Source: Halomonas meridiana (lineage in GTDB: Bacteria > Pseudomonadota > Gammaproteobacteria > Pseudomonadales > Halomonadaceae). Taken from it: a stretch of 64,000 nucleotides of DNA. This document shows, piece by piece, positions 35,582 to 44,952 of the stretch. Where the stretch lies: positions 1,240,001-1,304,000 of the forward strand of contig NZ_CP024621.1 of NCBI RefSeq assembly GCF_009846525.1, written 5' to 3'. Position 1 is the stretch's first letter. Every line of letters starts with the position of its first letter. The notes under the pieces are model-generated. The model was given only the letters and a program-made list of their open reading frames with translations, made no database searches and was not told where the DNA came from. Position numbers and translations under genes: made by a program.

Positions 35582-36493
35582 ATGATGCCATCTCGCATTG
35601 CAGGCGTGATCAAGCGGATGCAGCTAGGCCGTCGCGCTGTGATTGCGTTCCCGCTGGTGTGGCTCACGCTGTTTTTCCTGCTCCCGTTTGCGCTGGTGCT
35701 GAAAATCAGCCTGTCAGAGTCAGCGATTGCCATACCGCCCTATGGGCCGCTGGTGGAGTATGCCGACCAAACGCTGAACATCTTTTTGAATGTGGGCAAC
35801 TATCTGTTTTTGTTGTCCGATTCACTTTATGTGGCGGCGTACTGGGGGTCGATCAAGACCGCCTTCATCGCCACGGCGGTGTGTTTGCTGATTGGTTATC
35901 CAATGGCGTATGCCATGGCGCGTGCGCCGGGCCGCTGGCAGCTCATTCTGCTGCTGTTGGTCATGCTGCCATCGTGGACCTCATTTCTGATTCGGGTCTA
36001 CGCCTGGATGGGCATTCTCAGCAATAGCGGCTTGATCAATAACCTGTTGATCGGTTTGGGGATCATCGACTCCCCCTTGCAGATGATGAACACCCATTTT
36101 TCGGTGATTGTAGGGATCGTCTACGCCTACCTGCCGTTCATGGTGCTGCCGCTGTATGCCCACTTGACGCGTTTGGATAACTCGCTGCTGGAAGCGGCGT
36201 CGGATCTTGGATCACGTAAATTCAACACCTTCTTGAAAGTCACGCTGCCGCTCTCGATGGGGGGCATCATCGCGGGCTCGATGCTGGTGTTCATACCGGC
36301 AGTCGGGGAGTTCGTCATTCCTGAGCTGCTGGGCGGCCCAGATACGCTGATGATTGGTAAGGTGCTGTGGGAAGAGTTCTTCCTCAACCGGGATTGGCCC
36401 GTGGCCTCGGCGCTCGCCATGGTCATGCTACTGCTGTTGCTTGTCCCTATCGTGTGGTTCCACCGTTACCAGTCACGGGAGCTTGAAGAATGA
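35582..36493 (+). CDS. potH: polyamine ABC transporter permease
   Basis: Inner-membrane subunit of 303 residues with about six membrane segments and the EAA motif LLEAASDLGSRKFNTFLKVTLP near residue 205. GAGGAG at 35566-35571 serves ATG 35582 (or 35585). Its stop overlaps the potI start by four bases. Confidence 0.94.
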   Translation: MMPSRIAGVIKRMQLGRRAVIAFPLVWLTLFFLLPFALVLKISLSESAIAIPPYGPLVEYADQTLNIFLNVGNYLFLLSDSLYVAAYWGSIKTAFIATAVCLLIGYPMAYAMARAPGRWQLILLLLVMLPSWTSFLIRVYAWMGILSNSGLINNLLIGLGIIDSPLQMMNTHFSVIVGIVYAYLPFMVLPLYAHLTRLDNSLLEAASDLGSRKFNTFLKVTLPLSMGGIIAGSMLVFIPAVGEFVIPELLGGPDTLMIGKVLWEEFFLNRDWPVASALAMVMLLLLLVPIVWFHRYQSRELEE

Positions 36494-37332
36494 TGAGATC
36501 GCGTCGACGCCCAAGTTTTACCACCGTGATGCTGGTTGCAGGGCTGCTGTTTCTCTATCTACCCATGGTCGTGCTGGTGGTCTATTCGTTCAACGAATCC
36601 CGCTTAGTGACGGTATGGGCCGGATTTTCCACCCAGTGGTACGGCGAGCTGTTCCGTGATCAGCAGATTCTGTCGGCGGTTTGGACCAGCCTGGAGATCG
36701 CCTTCTTTGCCGCCAGCATGGCGGTGTGCCTAGGCACGGTCGCTGCCTTCGTCATGACGCGCTACGGCCACTTTCGCGGCAAAACGGCGCTCTCCAGCAT
36801 GGTGACCGCGCCGCTGGTCATGCCAGAGGTGATCACCGGTCTTTCGCTGCTGCTGCTATTTGTGCAGATGGCGCAACTGATAGGCTGGCCCGCCGACCGG
36901 GGGATGGCCACCATTTGGATTGCCCATACGACGTTCTGTAGCGCCTATGTGGCGGTCGTGGTGGCCGCTCGTCTGAGGGAAGTGGACCGCTCTATCGAAG
37001 AGGCGGCCATGGACTTAGGCTCACCGCCGGTCAAAACCTTCTTCTTCGTGACGCTGCCAGTGATCTCGCCCGCGCTGGCCGCGGGCTGGCTGCTGGCGTT
37101 CACCCTATCGCTGGACGACTTGGTCATCGCCAGCTTCGTGTCGGGCCCCGGTGCGAATACGCTGCCGATGGTGGTGTTCTCTTCCGTGCGGATGGGGGTG
37201 TCTCCGAAGATCAATGCGCTGGCGACGCTGATCATTTTGACGGTGTCGTTGGCGACGCTGCTGGCGTGGTACTTCATGCGCCGCAGCGAGGCCAAGCGTT
37301 TGGCAGCCATTCAGCAAGCCGAAGGGGCTTGA
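36490..37332 (+). CDS. potI: polyamine ABC transporter permease
   Basis: Second permease, 280 residues, with about six membrane segments and the EAA motif IEEAAMDLGSPPVKTFFFVTLP. It starts on the ATGATGA junction with potH, so translation is coupled. It ends the importer operon and converges with a small Cys-rich gene. Confidence 0.94.
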   Translation: MMRSRRRPSFTTVMLVAGLLFLYLPMVVLVVYSFNESRLVTVWAGFSTQWYGELFRDQQILSAVWTSLEIAFFAASMAVCLGTVAAFVMTRYGHFRGKTALSSMVTAPLVMPEVITGLSLLLLFVQMAQLIGWPADRGMATIWIAHTTFCSAYVAVVVAARLREVDRSIEEAAMDLGSPPVKTFFFVTLPVISPALAAGWLLAFTLSLDDLVIASFVSGPGANTLPMVVFSSVRMGVSPKINALATLIILTVSLATLLAWYFMRRSEAKRLAAIQQAEGA

Positions 37333-37350
37333 GGGCAGGGCGGTAAAGCG

Positions 37351-37560
37351 CTAGAGGACGTCGTCGTCACGCCCCGTGATGACGGCGTCTAGCTCACCGG
37401 TCATGGGAGAGACGATGACCTGTAGCTGAATGGGCGCACAGCACTGGTGACAATCCTCCCAGGTGTCGTGGCTGCCCTGGGAGGTGTCGATCACGAAGGT
37501 GAGCGGCGTGTCACAGTAAGGGCAGTGAAAATCGTGATTGACTAACGCATCGTCTTGCAT
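37351..37560 (-). CDS. CPXCG-motif cysteine-rich small protein
   Basis: Protein of 69 residues with CPYC and CHQC pairs about 22 residues apart, a zinc-ribbon arrangement, then an acidic tail. CPXCG proteins are small and conserved in gammaproteobacteria; function unknown. Confidence 0.85.
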   Translation of the reverse strand: MQDDALVNHDFHCPYCDTPLTFVIDTSQGSHDTWEDCHQCCAPIQLQVIVSPMTGELDAVITGRDDDVL

Positions 37561-37698
37561 GGTATTTGCCCTTTTTAGCGTTACACTCGTGGTACATCAG
37601 CATGATGGTTTCTTAGTGTAGCAGTGCTGTTGGCAAGCAGGCACCTGAGGCGCGAATCAGGTAGGATAGTGGCAGGTTGTCCCGAATCACCTAGCGAG

Positions 37699-38136
37699 AT
37701 GAAAGCGATGATGAAACGATACATGGCAGTTGCGGCCCTAGCGGCCTTCCCGATGGTCGCCCAGGCGGAAACACCCAACGTGACGCCCGGCGAATGGGAG
37801 TTCGTCAGCGTGACCAGCGTCAGCGGCGATATGCAGATTCCCGATCAAACCGAAACCGAGCGTCAGTGCATCACGCAGGAAGAGCTGGAAGGCGCGGAGT
37901 TTGGGTTCATCGAAGAGGAAGAGGGCTGCGAGCTGCTTGACCAAGACATGAATGCCGACGGCCTCTCCTACAGCATGGTATGCCGCGCTGAAGGTGGCGA
38001 AGCCACCATCGACGGCGAAATGCGCTTCATGGGCGAGCAGATCGAAGGCACCGTGGATATTCTGACGCAGTCCCCCATGGGTGAGCTGACCATGAACACC
38101 GCGATTGAAGGCGAGCGCATCGGCGACTGCGAATAA
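37699..38136 (+). CDS. DUF3617 family secreted protein
   Basis: Precursor of 145 residues with a signal peptide ending AMVAQA-like (FPMVAQAE) and a mature part starting TPNVTPGEWEFVSVTSVSGD, the family opening. Two Cys pairs (RQC, GCELL, MVCR, GDCE) suggest disulfides. It is strongly acidic, as expected for an exported protein of a halophile. ATG 37699 or 37708 are both possible. Function unknown. Confidence 0.82.
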   Translation: MKAMMKRYMAVAALAAFPMVAQAETPNVTPGEWEFVSVTSVSGDMQIPDQTETERQCITQEELEGAEFGFIEEEEGCELLDQDMNADGLSYSMVCRAEGGEATIDGEMRFMGEQIEGTVDILTQSPMGELTMNTAIEGERIGDCE

Positions 38137-38156
38137 GCACAGCCGTTGTGACGATT

Positions 38157-38192
38157 AAACACTAAGGGCGCCGCGTTGGCGCCCTTAGTGTT
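38157..38192. terminator. Bidirectional terminator between DUF3617 gene and RND pump
   Basis: AACACTAAGGGCGCC and GGCGCCCTTAGTGTT form a long stem with a five-base loop, followed by TT. It lies between the convergent genes. Confidence 0.8.
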
Positions 38193-38207
38193 TCTGGTGG
38201 TTATGCT

Positions 38208-41200
38208 TTATCGCTCGGGCGTATCAAGCGGCGTGTGTTGAGCCGTGGGCGCATTAGCGATTTCTTCTTCGAGCTGGCGCTTCACTGCTCCAGGCGAGCC
38301 AGAGTGGCGGGCCAGCAGATCGTAGGCCACTGGCACGACGAACAGCGTGAAGACGGTTGCCGCCCCAACCCCGGCCATGATCACCGTGCCAATCACCAAC
38401 CGTGATTCCGCCCCCGGGCCGCTGGAGATGATCAGTGGAATAGCCCCCGCCATGGTGGTCACGGCGGTCATCAAAATTGGCCGCAGGCGAGTGACCGAGG
38501 CTTCAATCAGCGCCGAGCGAAATCCTTGGCCCTCATCGCGCAACTGGTTGGCGAACTCAACGATCAAAATACCGTTTTTCGCCGCCAAACCAATCAGCAG
38601 TACCAAGCCCACTTGGCTATATATATTCAGCGACTGGCCGCTGAGCAGCAGCGCAAGCAGTGCCCCGCTCATGGCTAGTGGCACTGTGAGCATAATCACA
38701 AACGGGTGGATGAGGCTTTCGAACTGGGCGGCCAGTACCAGGAATACCACCACGGCACCCAGCACCAGCAGGAACATCGTCGCACCGCTGGCCTGCTGGA
38801 AATCCCGGGATGGCCCCGCCACGTTGGTTTGTACCTCTTCTGGCAGCAGGGTGTCGGCGGTATCTTGCAGGTAGGCCAGCGCTTCGCCCAGCGGGTAGCC
38901 GTCGGCGAGGTTCGCTTCGATGGTGATGGCGCGTACACGGTCGAAGCGGTTGAGCGTGCTGGCACCGGCAAAGTCGGACAGCGTGACCAAACTGGCCAGC
39001 GGAATGAGCTCTCCTGTGCGTGCTGAGCGCACCTGAATGTTATCCAGCGCGCGGGGGCTGTTCTGGCGGCTGCGGTCGCCTTCCACGATGACGTCGTACT
39101 CCTCACCGTTGTCCACGTAACGGGTCACGTTACGGCCCCCCAGCAGCACTTCCAGCGTGCGGCCAATCTCGGTCACGGTCACACCTAGCGAGGCGGCACG
39201 CTCGTAATCGATATCGACCCGCAGCTGCGGCTGGGTTTCGTCGTAGTTGCTCTCGATGGCCGTCAAACGCGGGTTGTTTTCCCGCACGTGATTGATCAAC
39301 CGATCACGCCAGCGGGCAAGCTCTTCGTAAGTGCCGCCGCCCAACACAAACTGCACCGGCTTTTGGGTGCGCTGGCCAAAGCCCTGGCGCATCACTGGAA
39401 AGGCTTGAACGCCCGGCAGCGAGCGGAGCTGCTGGCGCACGTCGGCCATGATCTCCCAGGCGCTGCGGCGGCTGCCCCAGTCGGCCATATTGACGATGAT
39501 GAAGCCGCTGTTGAAGTTCTCGATATTGCCGAAGCCGCGCGGGGCACGCACGACCACGCGCTCCAGCTCGCCGCTCTCAACAAACGGCGTCAGCCGCGCT
39601 TCGATTTCATCCATGTAATCCATCATGTAGTCGAAGGTAGCTCCCTCAGGCCCGTTGACCAGCACGATGAAGTTGCCGCGGTCTTCCTGCGGGGTGTACT
39701 CATTGGGCAGTTCCGATGCCAGCCACGCTGTGCCTGCAATCAGCAGCGCAAACAGGGCGACCACCAGCCACTTGGCCGCCAGCACGACTTCCAGCGCTCG
39801 CTGGTAGCGGCGCTTGGTGCCGTCCAGCAGCCACTGCACGCCTTGGCCAACGCGGCTATCGTGCATGCCGGGCTTAAGAATTTTGGAGGCCATCATCGGC
39901 GTTAGGGTGAGCGCGAGCAGGGTAGAGACGACCACCGCCGCTGCCATGGTGAGGGCGAATTCCGAGAACAGCCGGCCAATGTCGCCTTGCAGCATGCTGA
40001 GCGGCACAAAGACGGCGACTAGCACCAGCGTCGTGGCAATCACCGCAAAGGCGATTTGACGCGTGCCGCGAAAGGCGGCCACCAGCGGCGTTTCGCCGTA
40101 GTCGTGCATACGTCGGTTGATGTTTTCGAGCACCACAATGGCGTCGTCCACGATCAGCCCGATGGCCAGCACCAGGGCGAGCAGGGTGAGCAGGTTGATG
40201 GAGAAGTTCATCGCCGCGAGCGCCGTGAAAGCGCCAATCACGGCAATCGGCACCGTGACGGCGGGGACGAGGGTCGTGCGCAGGTTGCCCAGGAACAGAA
40301 AGATCACCACCACCACGAGCCCCATGGCGATAAAGAGGGTCATCACCACCTGCTCGATGGCACCGGAGACGAATACCGAGGCGTCGTAATTCAGAGCCAG
40401 CGACATGCCCTCGGGCAGAGTACCTTGTAGTCGCGTCAACTCCTGTTGCACCGCTTCCGACAGCTCGATCACGTTGGCGGTGGACTGCATGATCATCCCT
40501 AGGCCCACCATGGGCACGCCATTGGCTCGGAACACCGAGCGATCCTCCACCGACCCAACTTCCACGCGGGCGACATCGGAAAGACGTACCAAATAACCGT
40601 TGCTGCTTTGGGCCAGGGCCAAACGCTGAAAATCATCGGCGGTAGAGAAGCTGCGCGGCAGACGGACGATGAACTGGCGGTCGTCGGACTCGATCGAACC
40701 TGCGGGAAGTTCGACGTTTTCCGCCCGCAGTGCATCTTCCACGTCGCCCACGGTGAGGCCGCGAGCCGCCAAGGCGTTACGGTCGAGCCAGACACGCATG
40801 GCGTAATCCTGCCCGCCGCCCACGCGAACGCGGGCAACGCCCGGCTGCACCGAGAGGCTATCGACAAGAAAGCGGTTGGCGTAGTCGGTGAGCTCGGCAA
40901 TTGAGTAGTCCGCTCCCGAGAGGCTGAGCCAAACGACGATCTCTTCGCTGCTGTCGGCTTTGGTAACTTCCGGGTTGTCGGCGTCGTCGGGTAGGTTGCG
41001 CAGTGCGCCTGAAATGCGGTCGCGGATATCGTTAGCGGCAGCGTTGATATCCATGGTGATGGCGAATTCGATCTCGATGCGCGAGCGGCCATCTTCACTT
41101 TGCGAGGTGATGAGTTCGATGCCCTCCACCCCGGCAATGCGATCTTCTAACACTTGGGTAATGCGTGTTTCTACTACGCTGGCAGAGGCACCGGGGTAGC

Positions 41201-41348
41201 GGGTATCGATACTGACGATGGGCGGGTCGACCGTAGGGTATTCTTGCAGCGGCAAGCGGTTGAGCGCCAGCAAGCCAAAGGCAATGATCAGGGCGGCAAT
41301 CACCATGGCCAGAACGGGCCGCTGGACGGAAATGTCGGATAAACGCAT
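38208..41348 (-). CDS. RND multidrug efflux transporter (HAE-1 family)
   Basis: Inner-membrane proton antiporter of 1046 residues that exports drugs or other small molecules together with the adaptor encoded upstream. It has about 12 membrane segments and two large periplasmic loops. The proton-relay Asp pair is in LIVDDAIVVLENINRRM (TM4) and the Lys in GLAAKNGILIVEFANQ (TM10). The adaptor gene overlaps by one base. No outer-membrane channel gene is next to it, so TolC or OprM from elsewhere would be needed. Substrate unknown. Confidence 0.94.
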   Translation of the reverse strand: MRLSDISVQRPVLAMVIAALIIAFGLLALNRLPLQEYPTVDPPIVSIDTRYPGASASVVETRITQVLEDRIAGVEGIELITSQSEDGRSRIEIEFAITMDINAAANDIRDRISGALRNLPDDADNPEVTKADSSEEIVVWLSLSGADYSIAELTDYANRFLVDSLSVQPGVARVRVGGGQDYAMRVWLDRNALAARGLTVGDVEDALRAENVELPAGSIESDDRQFIVRLPRSFSTADDFQRLALAQSSNGYLVRLSDVARVEVGSVEDRSVFRANGVPMVGLGMIMQSTANVIELSEAVQQELTRLQGTLPEGMSLALNYDASVFVSGAIEQVVMTLFIAMGLVVVVIFLFLGNLRTTLVPAVTVPIAVIGAFTALAAMNFSINLLTLLALVLAIGLIVDDAIVVLENINRRMHDYGETPLVAAFRGTRQIAFAVIATTLVLVAVFVPLSMLQGDIGRLFSEFALTMAAAVVVSTLLALTLTPMMASKILKPGMHDSRVGQGVQWLLDGTKRRYQRALEVVLAAKWLVVALFALLIAGTAWLASELPNEYTPQEDRGNFIVLVNGPEGATFDYMMDYMDEIEARLTPFVESGELERVVVRAPRGFGNIENFNSGFIIVNMADWGSRRSAWEIMADVRQQLRSLPGVQAFPVMRQGFGQRTQKPVQFVLGGGTYEELARWRDRLINHVRENNPRLTAIESNYDETQPQLRVDIDYERAASLGVTVTEIGRTLEVLLGGRNVTRYVDNGEEYDVIVEGDRSRQNSPRALDNIQVRSARTGELIPLASLVTLSDFAGASTLNRFDRVRAITIEANLADGYPLGEALAYLQDTADTLLPEEVQTNVAGPSRDFQQASGATMFLLVLGAVVVFLVLAAQFESLIHPFVIMLTVPLAMSGALLALLLSGQSLNIYSQVGLVLLIGLAAKNGILIVEFANQLRDEGQGFRSALIEASVTRLRPILMTAVTTMAGAIPLIISSGPGAESRLVIGTVIMAGVGAATVFTLFVVPVAYDLLARHSGSPGAVKRQLEEEIANAPTAQHTPLDTPER

Positions 41349-42412
41349 TAGCGATCAGCCTCCAGCAGCGAGCGAATGTCCGTCGTGTCATCGGCAATGC
41401 CCAATATGCGTACTTCCTGGCCTTCCCGGGCGAGCTGCAGGCCGTGAATCACGACCAAGTCGCCTTCACGAATACCTTCCAACACCTCGACTTCTCCACT
41501 GCGCCGCTCGCCAATAGCGACTTCACGACGCTCTAAGCGCGGGGCCTCTTGCTGTTGAATCACCATGACAAAATGGCGGTTGCCGCTGGGTTGAAGGGCG
41601 GCTTCGGGCAGCACTAACGCATCGCGCACGCGCTGCTGCACGATGACTTCCATCAGCATGCCAGGGCGCAGCTTTAAGTCAGGATTGGCCAACTCGGCGC
41701 GCACGTTGACGCTGCGGGAGACGGGGTCGATACGGGTGCCGATACTCGAGATCTCGCCGCGAAACACTTCATCCGGGTACGCGGCGGTGGTGGCGCTCAG
41801 GCTCAGCCCAGCTGAGAGTCGGTCTAGAAATACTTCGGGCACGGTGAAGTCGAGTTTCATGACGTCGAGCTTGTCGAGAGTCACCAGCGCCATGCCAGGC
41901 GTAACGAGTGCGCCCACACTGACATTGCGAAAGCCCACCCGGCCGCTGAACGGCGCGTGGATGCGATAGTTTTCCAGGCGGGCTTCCAGCGCTTGGGCAT
42001 CAGCTTGCGCTTGGCGAAGCTGGGATTGAGTATCTTCGACGTCGGCTCTGGCCGCGAGGTTGCGCTGCTGTAGCTGCGAGGCGCGGCCAGAGGCGTTACG
42101 CCGTTCATCGGTAATGGCTTGGGCAGCCCGTAACAGCGCCTGCTCCTCGCTGTCTTCGAGGCGAATCAATAAACGGCCACGCTCGACCTGCTCGCCATCG
42201 TCGAAATTGATTTCAGCGATGGTGTCCGTGACGGTAGCGGATAGGGTAACGCTCTCATCGGCGTTCAAGGTGCCCAACGCTTCCAGCGGATCGGACCATG
42301 TTTCGGTCTTGACGTGGTAACCAATGACCGGTGGCTGCGATTGCGCACAGGCACCAGCGGCCCATCCGAGCAGGAGCAAGAGGCAGCAAAAAAAGCGTTT
42401 AAAAGCGAACAT
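41348..42412 (-). CDS. RND efflux periplasmic adaptor subunit
   Basis: Membrane-fusion protein of 354 residues from ATG 42412: hydrophobic N-terminal export signal (CCLLLLLGWAAGACAQ), barrel-sandwich and lipoyl-like halves (about 60-90 and 165-200), a helical hairpin (LLRAAQAITDERRNA) and a beta-barrel. The same frame opens at ATG 42520, but that reading lacks a recognisable signal. It overlaps the pump gene by one base. Confidence 0.9.
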   Translation of the reverse strand: MFAFKRFFCCLLLLLGWAAGACAQSQPPVIGYHVKTETWSDPLEALGTLNADESVTLSATVTDTIAEINFDDGEQVERGRLLIRLEDSEEQALLRAAQAITDERRNASGRASQLQQRNLAARADVEDTQSQLRQAQADAQALEARLENYRIHAPFSGRVGFRNVSVGALVTPGMALVTLDKLDVMKLDFTVPEVFLDRLSAGLSLSATTAAYPDEVFRGEISSIGTRIDPVSRSVNVRAELANPDLKLRPGMLMEVIVQQRVRDALVLPEAALQPSGNRHFVMVIQQQEAPRLERREVAIGERRSGEVEVLEGIREGDLVVIHGLQLAREGQEVRILGIADDTTDIRSLLEADR

Positions 42413-42513
42413 AGGTGTCTCTATTGTATTGAGCAGGAGGCGCAGCTGAGAGCAATCGTTAGCCATAACGCCCAGCGGTGTTGTTGCGACTAGGTTTTTT
42501 CTTATGCTTTTCT

Positions 42514-42538
42514 TGTACATTGGTTTTTAAAAAGTACA
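42514..42538. promoter_or_regulatory. Inverted repeat in the RND operon promoter region
   Basis: TGTAC (42514-42518) and GTACA (42534-42538) face each other across 15 AT-rich bases. It lies between the divergent RND and flavoprotein genes, and might be an operator for a repressor not encoded nearby. Confidence 0.35.
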
Positions 42539-42597
42539 GTAATTTAGGGCGTCTTACCTGCTAAAATGCCCGACTTTTCATCTTGGGAGCCTCTGTT

Positions 42598-43782
42598 ATG
42601 GTCTACGACGTCGTGGTCATCGGCGCGGGTGCTGCGGGATTGATGTGTGCGGCACAGGCTGGCTATGCCGGGCGACGTGTCTTTGTGCTCGACCATGCAA
42701 ACAAAGCGGGTAAAAAAATCCTAATGTCTGGGGGAGGCCGCTGTAACTTTACCAATCTTGATACAGCACCTGGACATTTTTACTCTGAAAATCCTTATTT
42801 TTGCATTTCTGCGTTGAAACGTTATCGCCCGGAACATTTTGTATCGCTGATCGATACCCACGGCGTCGACTACGTGGAGAAAGCGCCTGGGCAACTCTTT
42901 TGCGCCGACTCTGCCAAAGAAATCGTCCGGGTTCTACTGACCGAGTGTGACTGGGCGGGAGTGGAAGTGGCGCTCAAGACGTCCATCTCGCGACTGGAGC
43001 GCCAAGGCGAGGGCATGCGCTTGACCACTTCCATGGGTACCATCGATGCAGGCGTGGTCGTGGTCGCCACAGGGGGGCTCTCCATTCCCACCATGGGCGC
43101 GACGGGCTTTGGCTACGAAATTGCGCGCCAGTTCGGCCTGGAGGTGCTGCCCACTCGCCCCGGCCTGGTGCCGTTTACCCTGAGTGACAGCTGGAAAGAG
43201 CGTGCCGCAGCGCTTTCCGGGGTCAGCCTGCCCACGGCGGTAAGCTGCAAGGAGACGCACTTCGTCGAACCGATGCTGTTCACTCATCGGGGGCTCTCTG
43301 GGCCGTCCATGCTGCAGATTTCCAGCGTATGGGAGCCGGGTAACGTGATCTCCATCGACCTCTTGCCGGGCGAAAACGCGGCTGACGCTTTGCGTCATGC
43401 GCGTCATGAAACCCCAAAAAGGCTGCTGTCGACGTGGCTAGGCGAGCGTTTCCCTAAGCGTTTTGCCCAGGCGCTGCAAGAGTGGTACCCCGATGCTCAC
43501 TTGGCCAGCCCGTTGGCGCAGTATAGCAACGATGCGCTCGATGTTTGGGCCCAGCGGCTCAACCAATGGCAGCTAAAACCGGCAGGCACGGAAGGGTGGC
43601 GCACGGCGGAGGTCACCATGGGGGGCGTGAGTACCGACGCAATCTCATCGAAAACCTTCGAAGTCAAAGACCTTCCACAGCTGCGCTTCATTGGCGAAGT
43701 GTTGGATGTGACGGGGCAACTGGGCGGCTATAACTTTCAGTGGGCGTGGGCCAGCGGCGTCGCCTGTGGTCAAGCGTGCTAA
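42598..43782 (+). CDS. HI0933-family NAD(P)/FAD-dependent oxidoreductase
   Basis: Flavoprotein of 394 residues with dinucleotide-binding VIGAGAAGLMCAAQAGYAG at the start, then KKILMSGGGRCNFTN, the family hallmark, and a final GQLGGYNFQWAWASG. ATG 42598 has GGGAG upstream. Homologues include YhiN and BaiN-type proteins; the physiological reaction is unknown for most. It ends at a strong terminator. Confidence 0.92.
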   Translation: MVYDVVVIGAGAAGLMCAAQAGYAGRRVFVLDHANKAGKKILMSGGGRCNFTNLDTAPGHFYSENPYFCISALKRYRPEHFVSLIDTHGVDYVEKAPGQLFCADSAKEIVRVLLTECDWAGVEVALKTSISRLERQGEGMRLTTSMGTIDAGVVVVATGGLSIPTMGATGFGYEIARQFGLEVLPTRPGLVPFTLSDSWKERAAALSGVSLPTAVSCKETHFVEPMLFTHRGLSGPSMLQISSVWEPGNVISIDLLPGENAADALRHARHETPKRLLSTWLGERFPKRFAQALQEWYPDAHLASPLAQYSNDALDVWAQRLNQWQLKPAGTEGWRTAEVTMGGVSTDAISSKTFEVKDLPQLRFIGEVLDVTGQLGGYNFQWAWASGVACGQAC

Positions 43783-43801
43783 GCGCTATCGATGCGCACG
43801 A

Positions 43802-43833
43802 AAAAGCCGCTGCGTTGCTCCGCAGCGGCTTTT
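43802..43833. terminator. Bidirectional terminator
   Basis: AAAAGCCGCTGCG (43802-43814), six-base loop, CGCAGCGGCTTTT (43821-43833). T tracts occur on both strands. It separates the flavoprotein gene from the yqjK-like gene. Confidence 0.95.
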
Positions 43834-43866
43834 CTAAAGCCTCAGCTCAGCGAATATGATGTGAGA

Positions 43867-44166
43867 TCACGTCGCCACTTTGGTCAGTAACTTCAATTTC
43901 CTAAAGAGCATGTAGCCTGCGAGCACCTTACGGCCAGCCGCCATGGCACCGCCAGGATGGCGCGCAATGCGCAAAGCCGCGACGCCGCCGATGGCATACA
44001 GGGGAAGCTTGAGGCTTTTCCATTGACTGTCCAGCGGCGACGACGCGCGTAGAAGCGTGTCGCTGTCGATCAGCATGTCGATGCGCTGCTGCTCCAGCTC
44101 AGCCAGTAATGCCGCCTTACGCTCTGCTCGGGTAGGCGGTTTAACGACGCTGTCGTGACGGCTCAT
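43867..44166 (-). CDS. YqjK-like protein
   Basis: Protein of 99 residues, last of a three-gene run. An N-terminal Arg/Glu/Leu helix (TRAERKAALLAELEQQRIDML) is followed by a less charged C-terminal part with a possible membrane contact. ATG 44166 has GGAGG nine bases upstream and overlaps the yqjE-like gene. The call rests mostly on position after DUF883 and YqjE-type genes, as in E. coli yqjD-yqjE-yqjK. Confidence 0.65.
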   Translation of the reverse strand: MSRHDSVVKPPTRAERKAALLAELEQQRIDMLIDSDTLLRASSPLDSQWKSLKLPLYAIGGVAALRIARHPGGAMAAGRKVLAGYMLFRKLKLLTKVAT

Positions 44167-44545
44167 CCTCATTCACCTCCAGCAGGGCGCGATCAGCGGC
44201 GAGCTGCTTTAGTGTTTCTTTGAGCAGCGTGTGACGCTTGGCTTGGCGCAGGGCAATGACGGCCAGCAAAATGCTGAGTGCAATGAGCACGCCAGCGCTA
44301 ACGCTGATCGCGGTCAGGCGATACGTATCCCAAAAGAGCACGACCACCAAAGCGGTTAGCGTGGCGACGCCAAGTAGCAGTAGCAGAAGGCTGGCGCCTG
44401 CCAGCAGCAGCAATACCAATAGACGTGCGCGCTCTTCCTCTAATTCCAAAACCGCCAAACGCAGGCGGGTTTCACTGTTGGCAACCAGTGTTTTTAGCAA
44501 GCGTTTGGCGGCAGAAAAGACGCGTTGGGTAGGACCCAAAGCCAT
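44141..44545 (-). CDS. YqjE-like phage-holin family membrane protein
   Basis: Protein of 134 residues with a helical start, two hydrophobic segments (LLVLLLLAGASLLLLLLGVA and LIALSILLAVIAL-type) and a basic-acidic tail. YqjE proteins are inner-membrane and linked to ribosome-associated YqjD; despite the family label there is no sign of phage genes here. Start and stop overlap its neighbours. Confidence 0.78.
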   Translation of the reverse strand: MALGPTQRVFSAAKRLLKTLVANSETRLRLAVLELEEERARLLVLLLLAGASLLLLLLGVATLTALVVVLFWDTYRLTAISVSAGVLIALSILLAVIALRQAKRHTLLKETLKQLAADRALLEVNEDEPSRQRR

Positions 44546-44877
44546 TAGCGACGTCCGAGCAGCATACCGACGACAAGGCCAGCGGCGGCACCGATGCCGA
44601 TGCTAGTCCAAGGGTTTTCACGAACATAACGGTCACAGCAGTCGACCTGCTCGGAGAGCGTTTCGCGGGTATCTTCGTAGAAACGTTCGCCGCGTGCTTC
44701 CAGGCGGGCTCGGGTATCCTTCAAACGTCGTTCGGCACGCTCACGCAGGTCGCGCATTTCACCGCTGGCGTCTTTGGAGGTGGCGTTCATCAGCTCTTCG
44801 ACGGTCTCGCTGAGGTGACGCAGATCCTCTTTCAACTGGTCAGCGCGGGCGGAGGTGTCTGTATTACGTTTTGCCAT
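44545..44877 (-). CDS. yqjD: DUF883 (ElaB/YqjD) family membrane-anchored protein
   Basis: Protein of 110 residues: a long charged helix (about 1-80) and a C-terminal membrane anchor IGIGAAAGLVVGMLLGRR, the family signature GxxxGxxxGxLLxRR-like. YqjD and ElaB tether hibernating ribosomes to the inner membrane in E. coli. ATG 44877 follows AAGGAAG. It starts the three-gene operon. Confidence 0.88.
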   Translation of the reverse strand: MAKRNTDTSARADQLKEDLRHLSETVEELMNATSKDASGEMRDLRERAERRLKDTRARLEARGERFYEDTRETLSEQVDCCDRYVRENPWTSIGIGAAAGLVVGMLLGRR

Positions 44878-44952
44878 GATGTCTTCCTTTGACGAGTAAA
44901 TGAGTGACGACTCCAGCATAGCAGTCGTCACCGGATAGACAACCCTACCGGG

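Noticed and set aside
44141..44545. Possible prophage remnant from the holin family label
   Set aside because: YqjE-type proteins are chromosomal; no integrase, lysin or structural genes are nearby.
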